A stretch of DNA of 64,000 nucleotides, from positions 1 to 64,000 of the forward strand of contig CAJFTS010000018.1 of the NCBI GenBank assembly GCA_904420015.1, in the 5' to 3' direction. The notes under the pieces were generated by a model that was not told the origin of the DNA, searched no databases, and saw nothing but the letters and a program-made list of their open reading frames with translations. The translations under genes and the position numbers were made by a program. Source of the DNA: an uncultured Clostridia bacterium. Lineage in GTDB: Bacteria; Bacillota; Clostridia; Oscillospirales; Acutalibacteraceae. Positions 39,016 to 47,928 of this stretch are shown in pieces (the stretch's first letter is position 1; the number at the start of each line of letters is the position of its first letter).

Positions 39016-39255
39016 CGTATCCCCCTCCTGCTTCTTTCTTCCTAATAGTATAAAGGCGGTCCGTCTTTTTTTCAACCATTTCGACAACAACAGCCGGGAC
39101 TCTCTTCCCTCCCGCCGCATAGTATAGAGAAAGCCCGTTTTCCGCGCATAAGCCGGACAAAAACGCCCCATGCTGCATCTGTGCGGTTTCTCCTTGCAGT
39201 TTGGGTGGATTTCCGTTAGAATAAAGAGGTTATCTGTCAAAGGGGGAATTGGATC

Positions 39256-40185
39256 TTGATTTATGAGAACATCCTGCAGGCCATCGGGCATACGCCGCTG
39301 ATTCGGCTGCAGAAAATGACCGGGCCGCAGGACGCGCAGGTTCTGGTAAAATATGAGGCGGTCAACATCGGCGGTTCCATCAAAACCCGCACCGCCTACA
39401 ATATGATTGCCCAGGCCCGGGAAAAGGGCAAAATCGGGCCGGACAGCATCCTGGTGGAGCCCACCAGCGGCAACCAGGGAATCGGTGTGGCTTTGGTGGG
39501 CGCGGTTTTGGGATATCAGGTCAAGATCATCATGCCCGACTCGGTCAGCGAGGAACGCCGCAAGCTGGTGAGCCAGTACGGGGCGCAGGTCATCCTGATC
39601 CACGACGAGGGGGATATCGGCAAATGCATTGAGGAATGCATGCAGACGGCCCTGCGGATGGCCGAGGAGGATCCCCGTGTCTTTATTCCCCAGCAGTTTA
39701 CCAACCCGGATAATCCCCAGGTCCATCGGGAGCATACGGCGCTGGAGATCGTGGAGGACGCCGGCTGTCCCATCGACGGCTTCTGTTCCGGGGTTGGGAC
39801 CGGCGGCACCATCACCGGCATCGGGGAAACGCTGAAGGAGCGCTTCCCGGATATCGAAATCTGGGCGGTGGAACCGCAAAACGCGGCCATCCTTTCCGGC
39901 GGCAGCATTGGGACCCATTTGCAGATGGGCATTGGAGACGGGCTGATCCCGGAGAACCTGAATACCTCCATCTACGACGAGGTGTGCATTGTCACCGACG
40001 AGGAGGCGCTGGGCGCCGCCAAACGGCTGGCAAGCGAGGAGGGGATCCTCTGCGGCATTTCCAGCGGCTCGAACATTGCCGCCGCTTTGAAGCTAGCAAA
40101 GAAGCTGGGAAAGGGCAAGACGGTGGTTACCGTGCTGCCGGATACCGGGGAACGGTATTTCAGTACCCCGCTCTTCTCCGAATAA
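39256..40185 (+). CDS. cysK: Cysteine synthase family protein
   Basis: IGHTPLIRLQKM, VNIGGSIKTRTAYNMI, EPTSGNQGIGVALVGAVLGY, GVGTGGTITGIGETLKE, CGISSGSNIAAALKLAKK; TTG start. Confidence 0.9.
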   Translation: MIYENILQAIGHTPLIRLQKMTGPQDAQVLVKYEAVNIGGSIKTRTAYNMIAQAREKGKIGPDSILVEPTSGNQGIGVALVGAVLGYQVKIIMPDSVSEERRKLVSQYGAQVILIHDEGDIGKCIEECMQTALRMAEEDPRVFIPQQFTNPDNPQVHREHTALEIVEDAGCPIDGFCSGVGTGGTITGIGETLKERFPDIEIWAVEPQNAAILSGGSIGTHLQMGIGDGLIPENLNTSIYDEVCIVTDEEALGAAKRLASEEGILCGISSGSNIAAALKLAKKLGKGKTVVTVLPDTGERYFSTPLFSE

Positions 40186-40218
40186 AGGTTATCCTTTTGA
40201 CCGAAAGGACGTGACACG

Positions 40219-40869
40219 ATGCAGTGGCTTAACAAGCTCGAACGCAAATGCGGGCGGATCGGCATCCCCTATTTGATGTACATCCTATCCGCCTTGATGC
40301 TGGCGGTATTTTTGGTGGATTTCGTGCGGCCGGATTTGAACATAACCGGGTATTTGTACCTGGATATGGGCCTGGTGGCGCAGGGGCAGGTCTGGCGGCT
40401 GCTGAGCTTCCTGATCCTTCCTCCCAGCAGCTCGCCTATTTGGATTTTGTTCAGCCTTTATTTTTACTGCCTGATCGGAAATCTGCTGGAACGGGAATGG
40501 GGTACCTTCAAGTTTACCTTCTTCTATCTGGTGGGGGTGATCGGTACCATCCTCGGCGCTGTTTTTACCGGGACCGCCACCAACTCCTTTTTAAACCTGT
40601 CTTTGTTTTTCGCCTTTGCGGCGGTCTATCCGGATTTTCAGGTCATGCTTTTCTTTCTTATCCCCATCAAGGTCAAGTATCTGGCTCTGGTGGACGCGGC
40701 CTACTTTGCGGTCGTGCTGGTCTTGGGGACCTGGCCGACGCGGGTATCCATTCTGATGTCGCTCATCAACGTGGCGCTCTTCTTCGGCGGCGACTTTTTC
40801 CGCACCGTCCGTCAGCAGATAGCATACAGCAAGACCCGCCGGGCGTTTCGGAAAAACAATTTCCGGTGA
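40219..40869 (+). CDS. Rhomboid-like integral membrane protein
   Basis: 216 aa, 6 TM, YCLIGNLLEREWGTFKFTFFYLVG; rhomboid catalytic motif not evident. Confidence 0.6.
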   Translation: MQWLNKLERKCGRIGIPYLMYILSALMLAVFLVDFVRPDLNITGYLYLDMGLVAQGQVWRLLSFLILPPSSSPIWILFSLYFYCLIGNLLEREWGTFKFTFFYLVGVIGTILGAVFTGTATNSFLNLSLFFAFAAVYPDFQVMLFFLIPIKVKYLALVDAAYFAVVLVLGTWPTRVSILMSLINVALFFGGDFFRTVRQQIAYSKTRRAFRKNNFR

Positions 40870-41200
40870 CGCTTGGAATCGGTGCAGGAGGCTTCGGCGC
40901 TCCGGTCAGCGCCGGCCGGACAGGAAACTGCAAACACAACCTCTGCCTGCGCGGCGGGGAGGCATCGCCGCCCAGGCAAAACCTCCGGCAAAGCCGAAGG
41001 CTTGCGTAAGCCCTATCAGGGCTTATTGCCAGCAAGCGTCTCAAGATGCACGGGAATTGATTTCACTGGCATCACTTGCCCCGCGGCCTGTAAACAGGCG
41101 AATCCCCATTTTATCGAAAGCCTTCCGTCGCCGTTAGGCTGGTTGCTCGCAGCCCGCTTCGCTCGATGCTGAAAGCGAAAACTCTTTTTTCGGGACATCT

Positions 41201-41222
41201 CCACCGGCATAGCCGGTGGTTT
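41201..41222. repeat. Palindromic repeat copy 1 (ccaccggcatagccggtggttt)
   Basis: Identical 22-mer at 41423-41444. Confidence 0.85.
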
Positions 41223-41285
41223 GCACAGGCCCCCTTAGGGCCTTTTACCAGCCGAGCCTATACTAATAATATTTCTTTTGCATGT

Positions 41286-41321
41286 GGCGCCCCACTGCTA
41301 TTAAAAATAGCGGTGGGGCGC
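41286..41321. repeat. Long inverted repeat gcgccccactgctatt-aaa-aatagcggtggggcgc
   Basis: ~16-bp stem with one wobble in a non-coding stretch. Confidence 0.6.
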
Positions 41322-41422
41322 ATCCCTTTCAGTTTTCCATATCTTTCACCCTTTGCCATTTTGTTAAATTTTCCTCGCTTCGCTCGGATATTTTTTCTGG
41401 GCATAGCTTAAGCTTTTTGGAA

Positions 41423-41444
41423 CCACCGGCATAGCCGGTGGTTT
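41423..41444. repeat. Palindromic repeat copy 2 (ccaccggcatagccggtggttt)
   Basis: Identical 22-mer at 41201-41222. Confidence 0.85.
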
Positions 41445-41458
41445 CCGTTCACAACGAA

Positions 41459-41491
41459 AACGCCCTCTGGAAAAACCAGAGGGCGTTTTTT
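41459..41491. terminator. Terminator hairpin at the end of the polysaccharide operon
   Basis: aacgccctctgg-aaaaa-ccagagggcgtt flanked by T/A tracts. Confidence 0.75.
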
Positions 41492-42913
41492 CTATTGCTT
41501 TCTTTCCTGCGCTCTTTTTTTCAGGCGGGACAGGAGAAACTCCTTTGCCTGGCGGAGAGTGGAAAGATTGATGAGGAATACGGCGGCAAAGATGCAGGCC
41601 GACCAAAGAATCCCGGTCTGAGCGGTCATCAGGCCCACCTGAAGGATCAGCAGGGCCTGGGAGGGGATCATCCGTTTGTAGTCCACCTGTATGGCGAGAA
41701 TCCGGCGGGAGGTAATGGAACGAACCAGCCATACGACGAAATGGCTCAGGCAGGTAGCCGCGGCCGCCCCGTAGGGTCCGAAGAAGGGGATGAGGAGCAG
41801 GTTAAACGCCACGTTCACCCCCGCACCGGCTGCGGTGGTAACAAAGAGCGACTTGGTTTTTTTGGTCGCCGTATAAATCGAGCCCAAAAAAGAGTTGAGG
41901 GAGCTATAATAAAAGGCCAGCACCAGAAGGGGAATCAGCGACCAGGCCTCATAATTCTCGCCCTGAAAGAAAAACATGGACAGATACTGACAGATTGCCA
42001 CCAAAAAAGAGGAGCTGAGCAGCATCACATAGGTAAAGATCCGATGGATGCTGGAAAAGAAGGCGGCGCCCTCCTCGCTTTGGTATTCCTTGATGGCGGA
42101 AATGCTCCACGCCTGCTGAAAAATGGAAGTCAGGGTGTTGAGCAGGGTGGGGATTTTACTGGCCAGGGAATAAAGCCCGGTGGCGGCCAGCCCGGTGATA
42201 GCGGTCAGGCAATACCGGTCCAGGCTGGAATTGATCCACCAAAAGAGATAGTTTGGGATGAGGGGGATGCTGTACAGGATCATCCTCTTGAGAAGTGCGC
42301 GGTCAAACCCGCGAAGGGAAAAATACCGGTACATCCGTCCCACGAAAAAATAGAGGACGCACCCCACCAGGCTGCCGGCAATCATGGAGAACAGATACCC
42401 CTCCACCCCCAAACGGGGGGGACCGGCGATCAGAAAGACGTTGAGGCCCATGGTGGTGGCGGAGGAGACGATGGAGCTGACGGCGATCAGTTTAATCCGA
42501 TCGATGGTACGGGCAAAATTGGCAAAGATGGAGTTGAAGGCGGAGACGATGTAAAGGGCGAGGAACTCGTACCGATACGCGGTAAAGACCGAAATCTGCC
42601 CGTATACCGGCAACAGCAGCGTCAAAAGCACGCAGCCGGCCACCGTTACCTCCATTCCCAGGGAAAAGACCTTTTTCTTATCCTCGCATTGGTCCATGGC
42701 AAAGCGAAGCACCCCGTCGTGAATGCTCAGGGTCAAAATGGGGATTAACAGGGTCACCGTCGTATGGACGATGTCGATGGCGCCGAACTGCTCCTGCACC
42801 AGAAACGAGGTGTACAGCGGCAGCAGCAAAGACGAAAGAATTTTGGTTGCAAAGCTGCTCAAGGTAAACAGGCCGATATTTTTGACCAGGTATTGATACT
42901 TATTGTGTGCCAC
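41492..42913 (-). CDS. Oligosaccharide flippase (Wzx-like) no. 1
   Basis: ~470 aa with 12-14 TM; KYQYLVKNIGLFTLSSFATKILSSLLLPLYTSFLVQEQFGAIDIVHTTVTLLIPILTLSIHDGVLRF; GTG start inferred. Confidence 0.85.
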   Translation of the reverse strand: MAHNKYQYLVKNIGLFTLSSFATKILSSLLLPLYTSFLVQEQFGAIDIVHTTVTLLIPILTLSIHDGVLRFAMDQCEDKKKVFSLGMEVTVAGCVLLTLLLPVYGQISVFTAYRYEFLALYIVSAFNSIFANFARTIDRIKLIAVSSIVSSATTMGLNVFLIAGPPRLGVEGYLFSMIAGSLVGCVLYFFVGRMYRYFSLRGFDRALLKRMILYSIPLIPNYLFWWINSSLDRYCLTAITGLAATGLYSLASKIPTLLNTLTSIFQQAWSISAIKEYQSEEGAAFFSSIHRIFTYVMLLSSSFLVAICQYLSMFFFQGENYEAWSLIPLLVLAFYYSSLNSFLGSIYTATKKTKSLFVTTAAGAGVNVAFNLLLIPFFGPYGAAAATCLSHFVVWLVRSITSRRILAIQVDYKRMIPSQALLILQVGLMTAQTGILWSACIFAAVFLINLSTLRQAKEFLLSRLKKRAQERKQ

Positions 42914-42930
42914 GCGTCCTCCTCTTTCCC

Positions 42931-43533
42931 CTACTTCTCGATGGGCCGGGCCGGGCAGCCCACATAGGTTCCCGGCCGGACGATATCCTTGACCACGACC
43001 CCCCCGGCGCCGATGACGCAATCCGGCCCGATGGAGATATTATTGCGTACGCAGGCGCCGATGCCGATATGGGTACGGGCGCCGACGTCCACCGTACCCC
43101 CTAAGGCGCAGCCGGGCGAAAGATGGACGAAATCCCCGATGCGGTTGTCATGCTCCACGATGGCGCCGGTGTTGACGATGGCGTGGGCACCCACCACCGC
43201 CCCGGGATTGACGACGGCATTGGACATTACCACCGTACCGGGGCCCAGTACCGCGTCTTTGGCCACCACCGCCCGGGGATGGACGGCGGTCAGATAACGA
43301 AGGGAATACCGGGCGGCCAAATCCTCCCGTACCCGGTTGTTTCCGATGCCGATGACAAACCGGCAGGCGGGATAGCGCAGGCAGTCGGCAAGGGGGCCGA
43401 AAACCGGCTTACCCAGCACCGAACGGCCGGAAAGGGAATCGTCTAGGAACCCGGCGACGGAATATCCGGCAAGCTCTACCAAATCCGCCACCACCTTAGC
43501 GTGGCCTCCGGCGCCGAGTATCATAACCTCCAT
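42931..43533 (-). CDS. NeuD/PglD-family sugar O/N-acyltransferase
   Basis: MEVMILGAGGHAKVVADLVELAGYSVAGFLDD; left-handed beta-helix hexapeptide repeats. Confidence 0.9.
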   Translation of the reverse strand: MEVMILGAGGHAKVVADLVELAGYSVAGFLDDSLSGRSVLGKPVFGPLADCLRYPACRFVIGIGNNRVREDLAARYSLRYLTAVHPRAVVAKDAVLGPGTVVMSNAVVNPGAVVGAHAIVNTGAIVEHDNRIGDFVHLSPGCALGGTVDVGARTHIGIGACVRNNISIGPDCVIGAGGVVVKDIVRPGTYVGCPARPIEK

Positions 43534-43796
43534 CCTGTTCGCCCTCCTTTTTTCCTCTTAAAAAGATATTGTACGGCATAGAAGGACCCTACGTCAATGG
43601 GGCCGGCAGAGATCTTTTTGCCCTAAGGGGCGATCCTTCTTACAAAGGGTGGTGTCTTACATAGGATTCGGTTCTACGGGGAGGAGGGAACCCTCTCCAA
43701 ATGCCGAAGGGAACGCGCCGTTATCCCCGGCCGGCACGGCTATCGGGGGGATACCCCGCTTTTCCATTCTCCTTAAAAGGCCGGTCCGTGGGGCGC

Positions 43797-43960
43797 CGTC
43801 TTAGACTGCGGATGAACCTCTTCCCAAGGGGCGGTTGCCGTCCTCGGCTGGGCGGTGGGGCTTCTCCTTAAAGGGCAGCCCGCGAGGTGCCGTCTTAGAC
43901 TGCGGATGAACCTCTTCCCAAGGGGCGGTTGCCGTCCTCGGCTGGGCGGCGGGGCTTCTG
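43797..43960. repeat. Two direct copies of a ~70-bp sequence, 94-bp period
   Basis: cgtcttagactgcggatgaacctcttcccaaggggcggttgccgtcctcggctgggcggyggggcttct occurs twice. Confidence 0.9.
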
Positions 43961-44220
43961 CTTCGGGCGGGGCATACTCTCCCTCCTCTCTGCCTGTCGG
44001 TGCTTCGCAAAGCGCCTTTCGGCAGGTGACACGGGGGAGAGCCAGGCACCCTATATTTTACCGGTTTTTTGGATCGCAGGCCGCTTGGAGCAGAAGAAAA
44101 GGACAGGGGCGCCTTTTTTAAGCACCCCTGTCTTTTTCTTTTTCTGCGCTATGCCGCCTCCAGCCCCACACATATTCGCCGGGCCTGTCCGAATAAAGAT
44201 AGGAAAAAGGAGGCGTTATC

Positions 44221-44382
44221 ATGAAAGAGCATCCCATTTCCATCCGGTTCGAAAACCCAAACCGGCCCCAGGACACCGTCCGGTTCCTCCTCACCTTCTG
44301 CGCAAAGCTGGCGCAAAACCGGGAAGCGGCCCGGCCCGCCCCGAAGGATGGGGAAGAGGAAAGGGGCGGAGAAATGATCTAG
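44221..44382 (+). CDS. Small hypothetical protein (53 aa)
   Basis: MKEHPISIRFENPNRPQDTVRFLLTFCAKLAQNREAARPAPKDGEEERGGEMI*; strong RBS aaaaaggaggcgttatcATG. Confidence 0.55.
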   Translation: MKEHPISIRFENPNRPQDTVRFLLTFCAKLAQNREAARPAPKDGEEERGGEMI

Positions 44383-44390
44383 CCCGGCCG

Positions 44391-45518
44391 TCAGCCCTTT
44401 CTCCAGGTGGTGAGATTGACAATCTTCGCGTAGCTCTGAATGATCTTGACCACTTTTACCGAGACATTCAAATCCGCATAGTCCTCCGCCAGAACCGTTT
44501 CTTCCCCATTTTCAAACATGGAGACCGCCAGGTTCATCGCCTGCTCCACATCCTCGCCCTGGATACCGCCGATGACGATGGTACCCTTGTCGAGCACCTC
44601 CGGCCGCTCGGTGGAGGTACGGATGAGGACGGCGGGGAAATGGAGGATGGCGCTTTCCTCACTGAGGGTGCCGCTGTCGGACAGGACGCAGTAGGCGTTC
44701 TTCTGAAGCTGGTTGTAATCGAGGAAGCCAAAGGGCTTCATCGACTGCACCAGGGGATGGAACGAAAAGCCCCGCTTTTCAATCACATTGCGGCTGCGGG
44801 GATGGGTGGAATAGATAACCGGCATCTGGTATTTCTCCGCAATGTGGTTGACCGAGGTCATCAGGCTCATAAAATGCGCTTCGTTGTCAATATTCTCCTC
44901 CCGGTGGGCGGAAAGAAGGATATAGCCCCGCGGGGCGAGCCCCAGGCGGCTCAGCACGTCGCTCTTCTCAATCTCCGCTTGGTGGTCCCGGAGCACCTCG
45001 CTCATAGGGCTGCCGGTGACGAAGATGGTCTTTCCATCCATCCCTTCGTTGAGCAGGTAGCGGCGGCTGTGCTCGGTATAGGGGAGATTGATGTCGGAAA
45101 TGTGATCCACGATGGTGCGGTTGACCATCTCCGGCACGTTCCAGTCCCAGCAGCGGTTGCCCGCCTCCATATGGAAAATCGGCACCTTCAGCCGTTTGGC
45201 ACTGATGGCGGACAGGGCGGAATTGGTATCCCCCAGCACCAAAAGCGCATCCGGCTTCTCCCTTGCCAGCACCTCATAGGATTTGGCGATGATGTTGCCC
45301 ATGGTCTCGCCCAGGTTGGCCCCTACGCTGTCGAGATAGTAGTCCGGCTGGCGAAGGCCCAGATCCTGAAAGAAAATTTCATTTAGGGTGTAATCCCAGT
45401 TCTGCCCGGTATGGACGATAATATGATCGAAATACCGGTCGGCGCATTTCATCACCGCGCTCAGACGGATAATCTCCGGCCGGGTCCCGATGATGGTCAT
45501 CAGCTTTAGCTTGGACAT
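44391..45518 (-). CDS. capG: UDP-N-acetylglucosamine 2-epimerase family (CapG/FnlC-like)
   Basis: LKLMTIIGTRPEIIRLSAVMKC, HTGQNWDYTLNEIFFQDLGL, VLGDTNSALSAISAKRLKVPIFHMEAGNRCWD; third gene of a CapE-F-G set. Confidence 0.85.
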   Translation of the reverse strand: MSKLKLMTIIGTRPEIIRLSAVMKCADRYFDHIIVHTGQNWDYTLNEIFFQDLGLRQPDYYLDSVGANLGETMGNIIAKSYEVLAREKPDALLVLGDTNSALSAISAKRLKVPIFHMEAGNRCWDWNVPEMVNRTIVDHISDINLPYTEHSRRYLLNEGMDGKTIFVTGSPMSEVLRDHQAEIEKSDVLSRLGLAPRGYILLSAHREENIDNEAHFMSLMTSVNHIAEKYQMPVIYSTHPRSRNVIEKRGFSFHPLVQSMKPFGFLDYNQLQKNAYCVLSDSGTLSEESAILHFPAVLIRTSTERPEVLDKGTIVIGGIQGEDVEQAMNLAVSMFENGEETVLAEDYADLNVSVKVVKIIQSYAKIVNLTTWRKG

Positions 45519-45522
45519 ACCC

Positions 45523-46662
45523 TCAGACCTCCAGAAAATAAGTATCCGGCTTCTCCGGATCAAAGCACTCGTTGCACCACATAAAGGTGACCAGGTCGGT
45601 ATCCCCTACGTTTACGATGCTGTGGGTATACCCGGTGGGGATGTCCACCACCTCAATGCGGTCCCCGGACACCCGGTATTCGAGGACCTCTTCACTGCCG
45701 ATCCGGCGAAAACGGATCAGGCCCTCCCCCTTGACCACCACGAACTTTTCATTCTTGGTATGGTGCCAATGGTTTCCTTTGGTAATGCCGGGCTTGGAAA
45801 TGTTTACGGAAAACTGGCCCCGGTCGGGGGTTCGCAAAATCTCGGTAAAGGAGCCCCGGTCGTCCACATTCATTTTCAGCGGATAACGGAACCCGTCGGT
45901 GGGCAGGTAGCTTAGATAGGTGGAATAGAGCTTCTTTGTGAAGGGGTCGGCCATGTTGGGAACCCCGCGGGTTTCCCGGGTTTCCCGGAAGGAATAAATC
46001 AAATCCACAATTTCACCCAGCGTGACGGCATGCTCCACCGGTACCTTGCAGAAATCGCCGTCCCGGGTTTCCGCCCCCTCCAGGGCACGGACCAGCTCCT
46101 CCACCACGTCGTCGATATACACCAGGGTCATGTTGACCGATGGATCGTTGACGGTGATGGGAAGGCCGTGGGCGATGTTATGGCAGAAGGTGGCGACGGC
46201 GCTGTTGTAATTGGGACGGCACCATTTGCCGAATACGTTGGGGAACCGGTAGATCAGCGTCCCAGCCCCCGTCTCCCTTCCATAGGCGAAGAGCAGATCC
46301 TCCCCCGCCTTCTTGGAATGGCCGTAGGGATTGTCAAGCGCCGCCTGGGTGGAGGAGGACAGCATCACCGGGCAGGAATTGCGGTGTTTTTTGAGGGTGT
46401 CAAGCAGGGTAGAGGTAAAGCCGAAATTCCCTTGCATAAACTCCCTCTCCTCCTTCGGTCGGTTGACGCCGGCCAGGTGAAAGACAAAGTCGCAGTCTGC
46501 ACAGTATTGGTCGAGAAGAGCCGGGTCGGTATCCACATCATAGGGGTAGACGGTAAGGTTGGCAATCCGGCTGCGCTTAGTTTTCCCGCTTTGGATATTC
46601 TCAAATTCCGCAAGCAGGTTTTTTCCGATAAAGCCCTTGGCCCCTGTCACTAAAACCTTCAT
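45523..46662 (-). CDS. capF: CapF/FnlB-like bifunctional SDR-cupin (UDP-L-FucNAc pathway)
   Basis: MKVLVTGAKGFIGKNLLAEFENI, SDR followed by a C-terminal cupin KPGITKGNHWHHTKNEKFVVVKGEGLIRFR. Confidence 0.9.
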   Translation of the reverse strand: MKVLVTGAKGFIGKNLLAEFENIQSGKTKRSRIANLTVYPYDVDTDPALLDQYCADCDFVFHLAGVNRPKEEREFMQGNFGFTSTLLDTLKKHRNSCPVMLSSSTQAALDNPYGHSKKAGEDLLFAYGRETGAGTLIYRFPNVFGKWCRPNYNSAVATFCHNIAHGLPITVNDPSVNMTLVYIDDVVEELVRALEGAETRDGDFCKVPVEHAVTLGEIVDLIYSFRETRETRGVPNMADPFTKKLYSTYLSYLPTDGFRYPLKMNVDDRGSFTEILRTPDRGQFSVNISKPGITKGNHWHHTKNEKFVVVKGEGLIRFRRIGSEEVLEYRVSGDRIEVVDIPTGYTHSIVNVGDTDLVTFMWCNECFDPEKPDTYFLEV

Positions 46663-46725
46663 ATGGCATTCCTTTCTCACATGCGTTTTTCCTTCGGCAA
46701 GCCAAGGCGGCGCTGCGGCCGCCCC

Positions 46726-47784
46726 TTACCGTTCTTCCCATTCCGCAAGCTCCTTTTGGATATAGGACAAGGTCAAAAGCTTTTCCTTGATCTCTTCGAC
46801 ATTGAGCTGGGTGGTGCTGCTGGAGGTATACTCCTCATACTTCATCCCGCTCCCATGGATGCCCTCGTTGAAATATTTGTCGTAGTTGAGGTCCCGCTTA
46901 TCGGCCGGAACCTTGAAGAAATCGCCCAGATCCACGGCATTGGCGCATTCCTCCTTGGTCAGGAGCGCCTCATACATCTTCTCGCCGTGGCGGATACCGA
47001 TCTCCTTAATCTCATTGTCGGCATGGAACAGCTCCTTGACCGCCTGAGCCAGGTCGCCGATGGTACAGGCCGGCGCCTTCTGCACCATGATGTCGCCGCT
47101 GTTGGCGTGCTCAAAGGCATACAAAACCAGCTCCACTGCCTCTTCCAGGCTCATGATATAGCGGGTCATCGCCGGGTCGGTGACGGTGAGGGGCCGCCCG
47201 CTCTTAATCTGCTCGATAAACAGCGGGATGACCGAGCCGCGCGAACACATGACGTTTCCGTACCGGGTGCCGCAAATGAGGGTTTTTTCCTGGGGAACGG
47301 TACGGGACTTGGCGATGTACACCTTCTCCATCATGGCCTTGGAGGTACCCATGGCGTTGACCGGGTAAGCGGCCTTATCGGTGGAGAGGCAGATGACCTT
47401 CTTGACCCCCGCCTCGATGGCGGCGGTCAGCACATTCTCGGTTCCCAGCACGTTGGTTTTGACCGCCTCAATGGGGAAAAACTCACAGGACGGCACCTGC
47501 TTGAGGGCGGCGGCGTGGAAAATGAAGTCTACCCCGTGCATGGCGTTTTTGACGCTCTGAATATCCCGGACGTCCCCGATATAAAACTTAATTTTATCCG
47601 AGTACTGGGGATACTTGGACTGATATTTATGCCGCATATCGTCCTGTTTCTTCTCGTCACGGGAAAAAATGCGGATTTCCCCGATATCCGTAGTCAAAAA
47701 GCGGTTGAGCACCGCGTTGCCGAAGGAACCGGTTCCGCCTGTAATCAGCAAGGTTTTTCCTTCGAAAATCGATTTGTTTTCCAT
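46726..47784 (-). CDS. capE: CapE/FnlA-like UDP-GlcNAc 4,6-dehydratase/epimerase
   Basis: FEGKTLLITGGTGSFGNAVLNRFL, AALKQVPSCEFFPIEAVKTNVLGTENV, STDKAAYPVNAMGTSKAMMEKV. Confidence 0.9.
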   Translation of the reverse strand: MENKSIFEGKTLLITGGTGSFGNAVLNRFLTTDIGEIRIFSRDEKKQDDMRHKYQSKYPQYSDKIKFYIGDVRDIQSVKNAMHGVDFIFHAAALKQVPSCEFFPIEAVKTNVLGTENVLTAAIEAGVKKVICLSTDKAAYPVNAMGTSKAMMEKVYIAKSRTVPQEKTLICGTRYGNVMCSRGSVIPLFIEQIKSGRPLTVTDPAMTRYIMSLEEAVELVLYAFEHANSGDIMVQKAPACTIGDLAQAVKELFHADNEIKEIGIRHGEKMYEALLTKEECANAVDLGDFFKVPADKRDLNYDKYFNEGIHGSGMKYEEYTSSSTTQLNVEEIKEKLLTLSYIQKELAEWEER

Positions 47785-47928
47785 GTAAAGCCCTCCTTGT
47801 TTTTCAAAAAGACGCTTCGGTGCGCCCGGTACGCTTGTCCCCCGCCGGTTTCGTTCCCAGGCAGGGGATTTTCGGGTTTTCTCGCCATTCGGCGCCCTGT
47901 TTTTACAAAAGACAAATCACAATGTAGC

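Noticed and set aside
39016-39918. N-terminal ~300 aa of the 672-aa minus-strand ORF
   Set aside because: Overlaps cysK antisense; the acyltransferase starts at 39015.
43797-43960. CRISPR array
   Set aside because: Only two ~70-bp copies with a 94-bp period and no cas genes.
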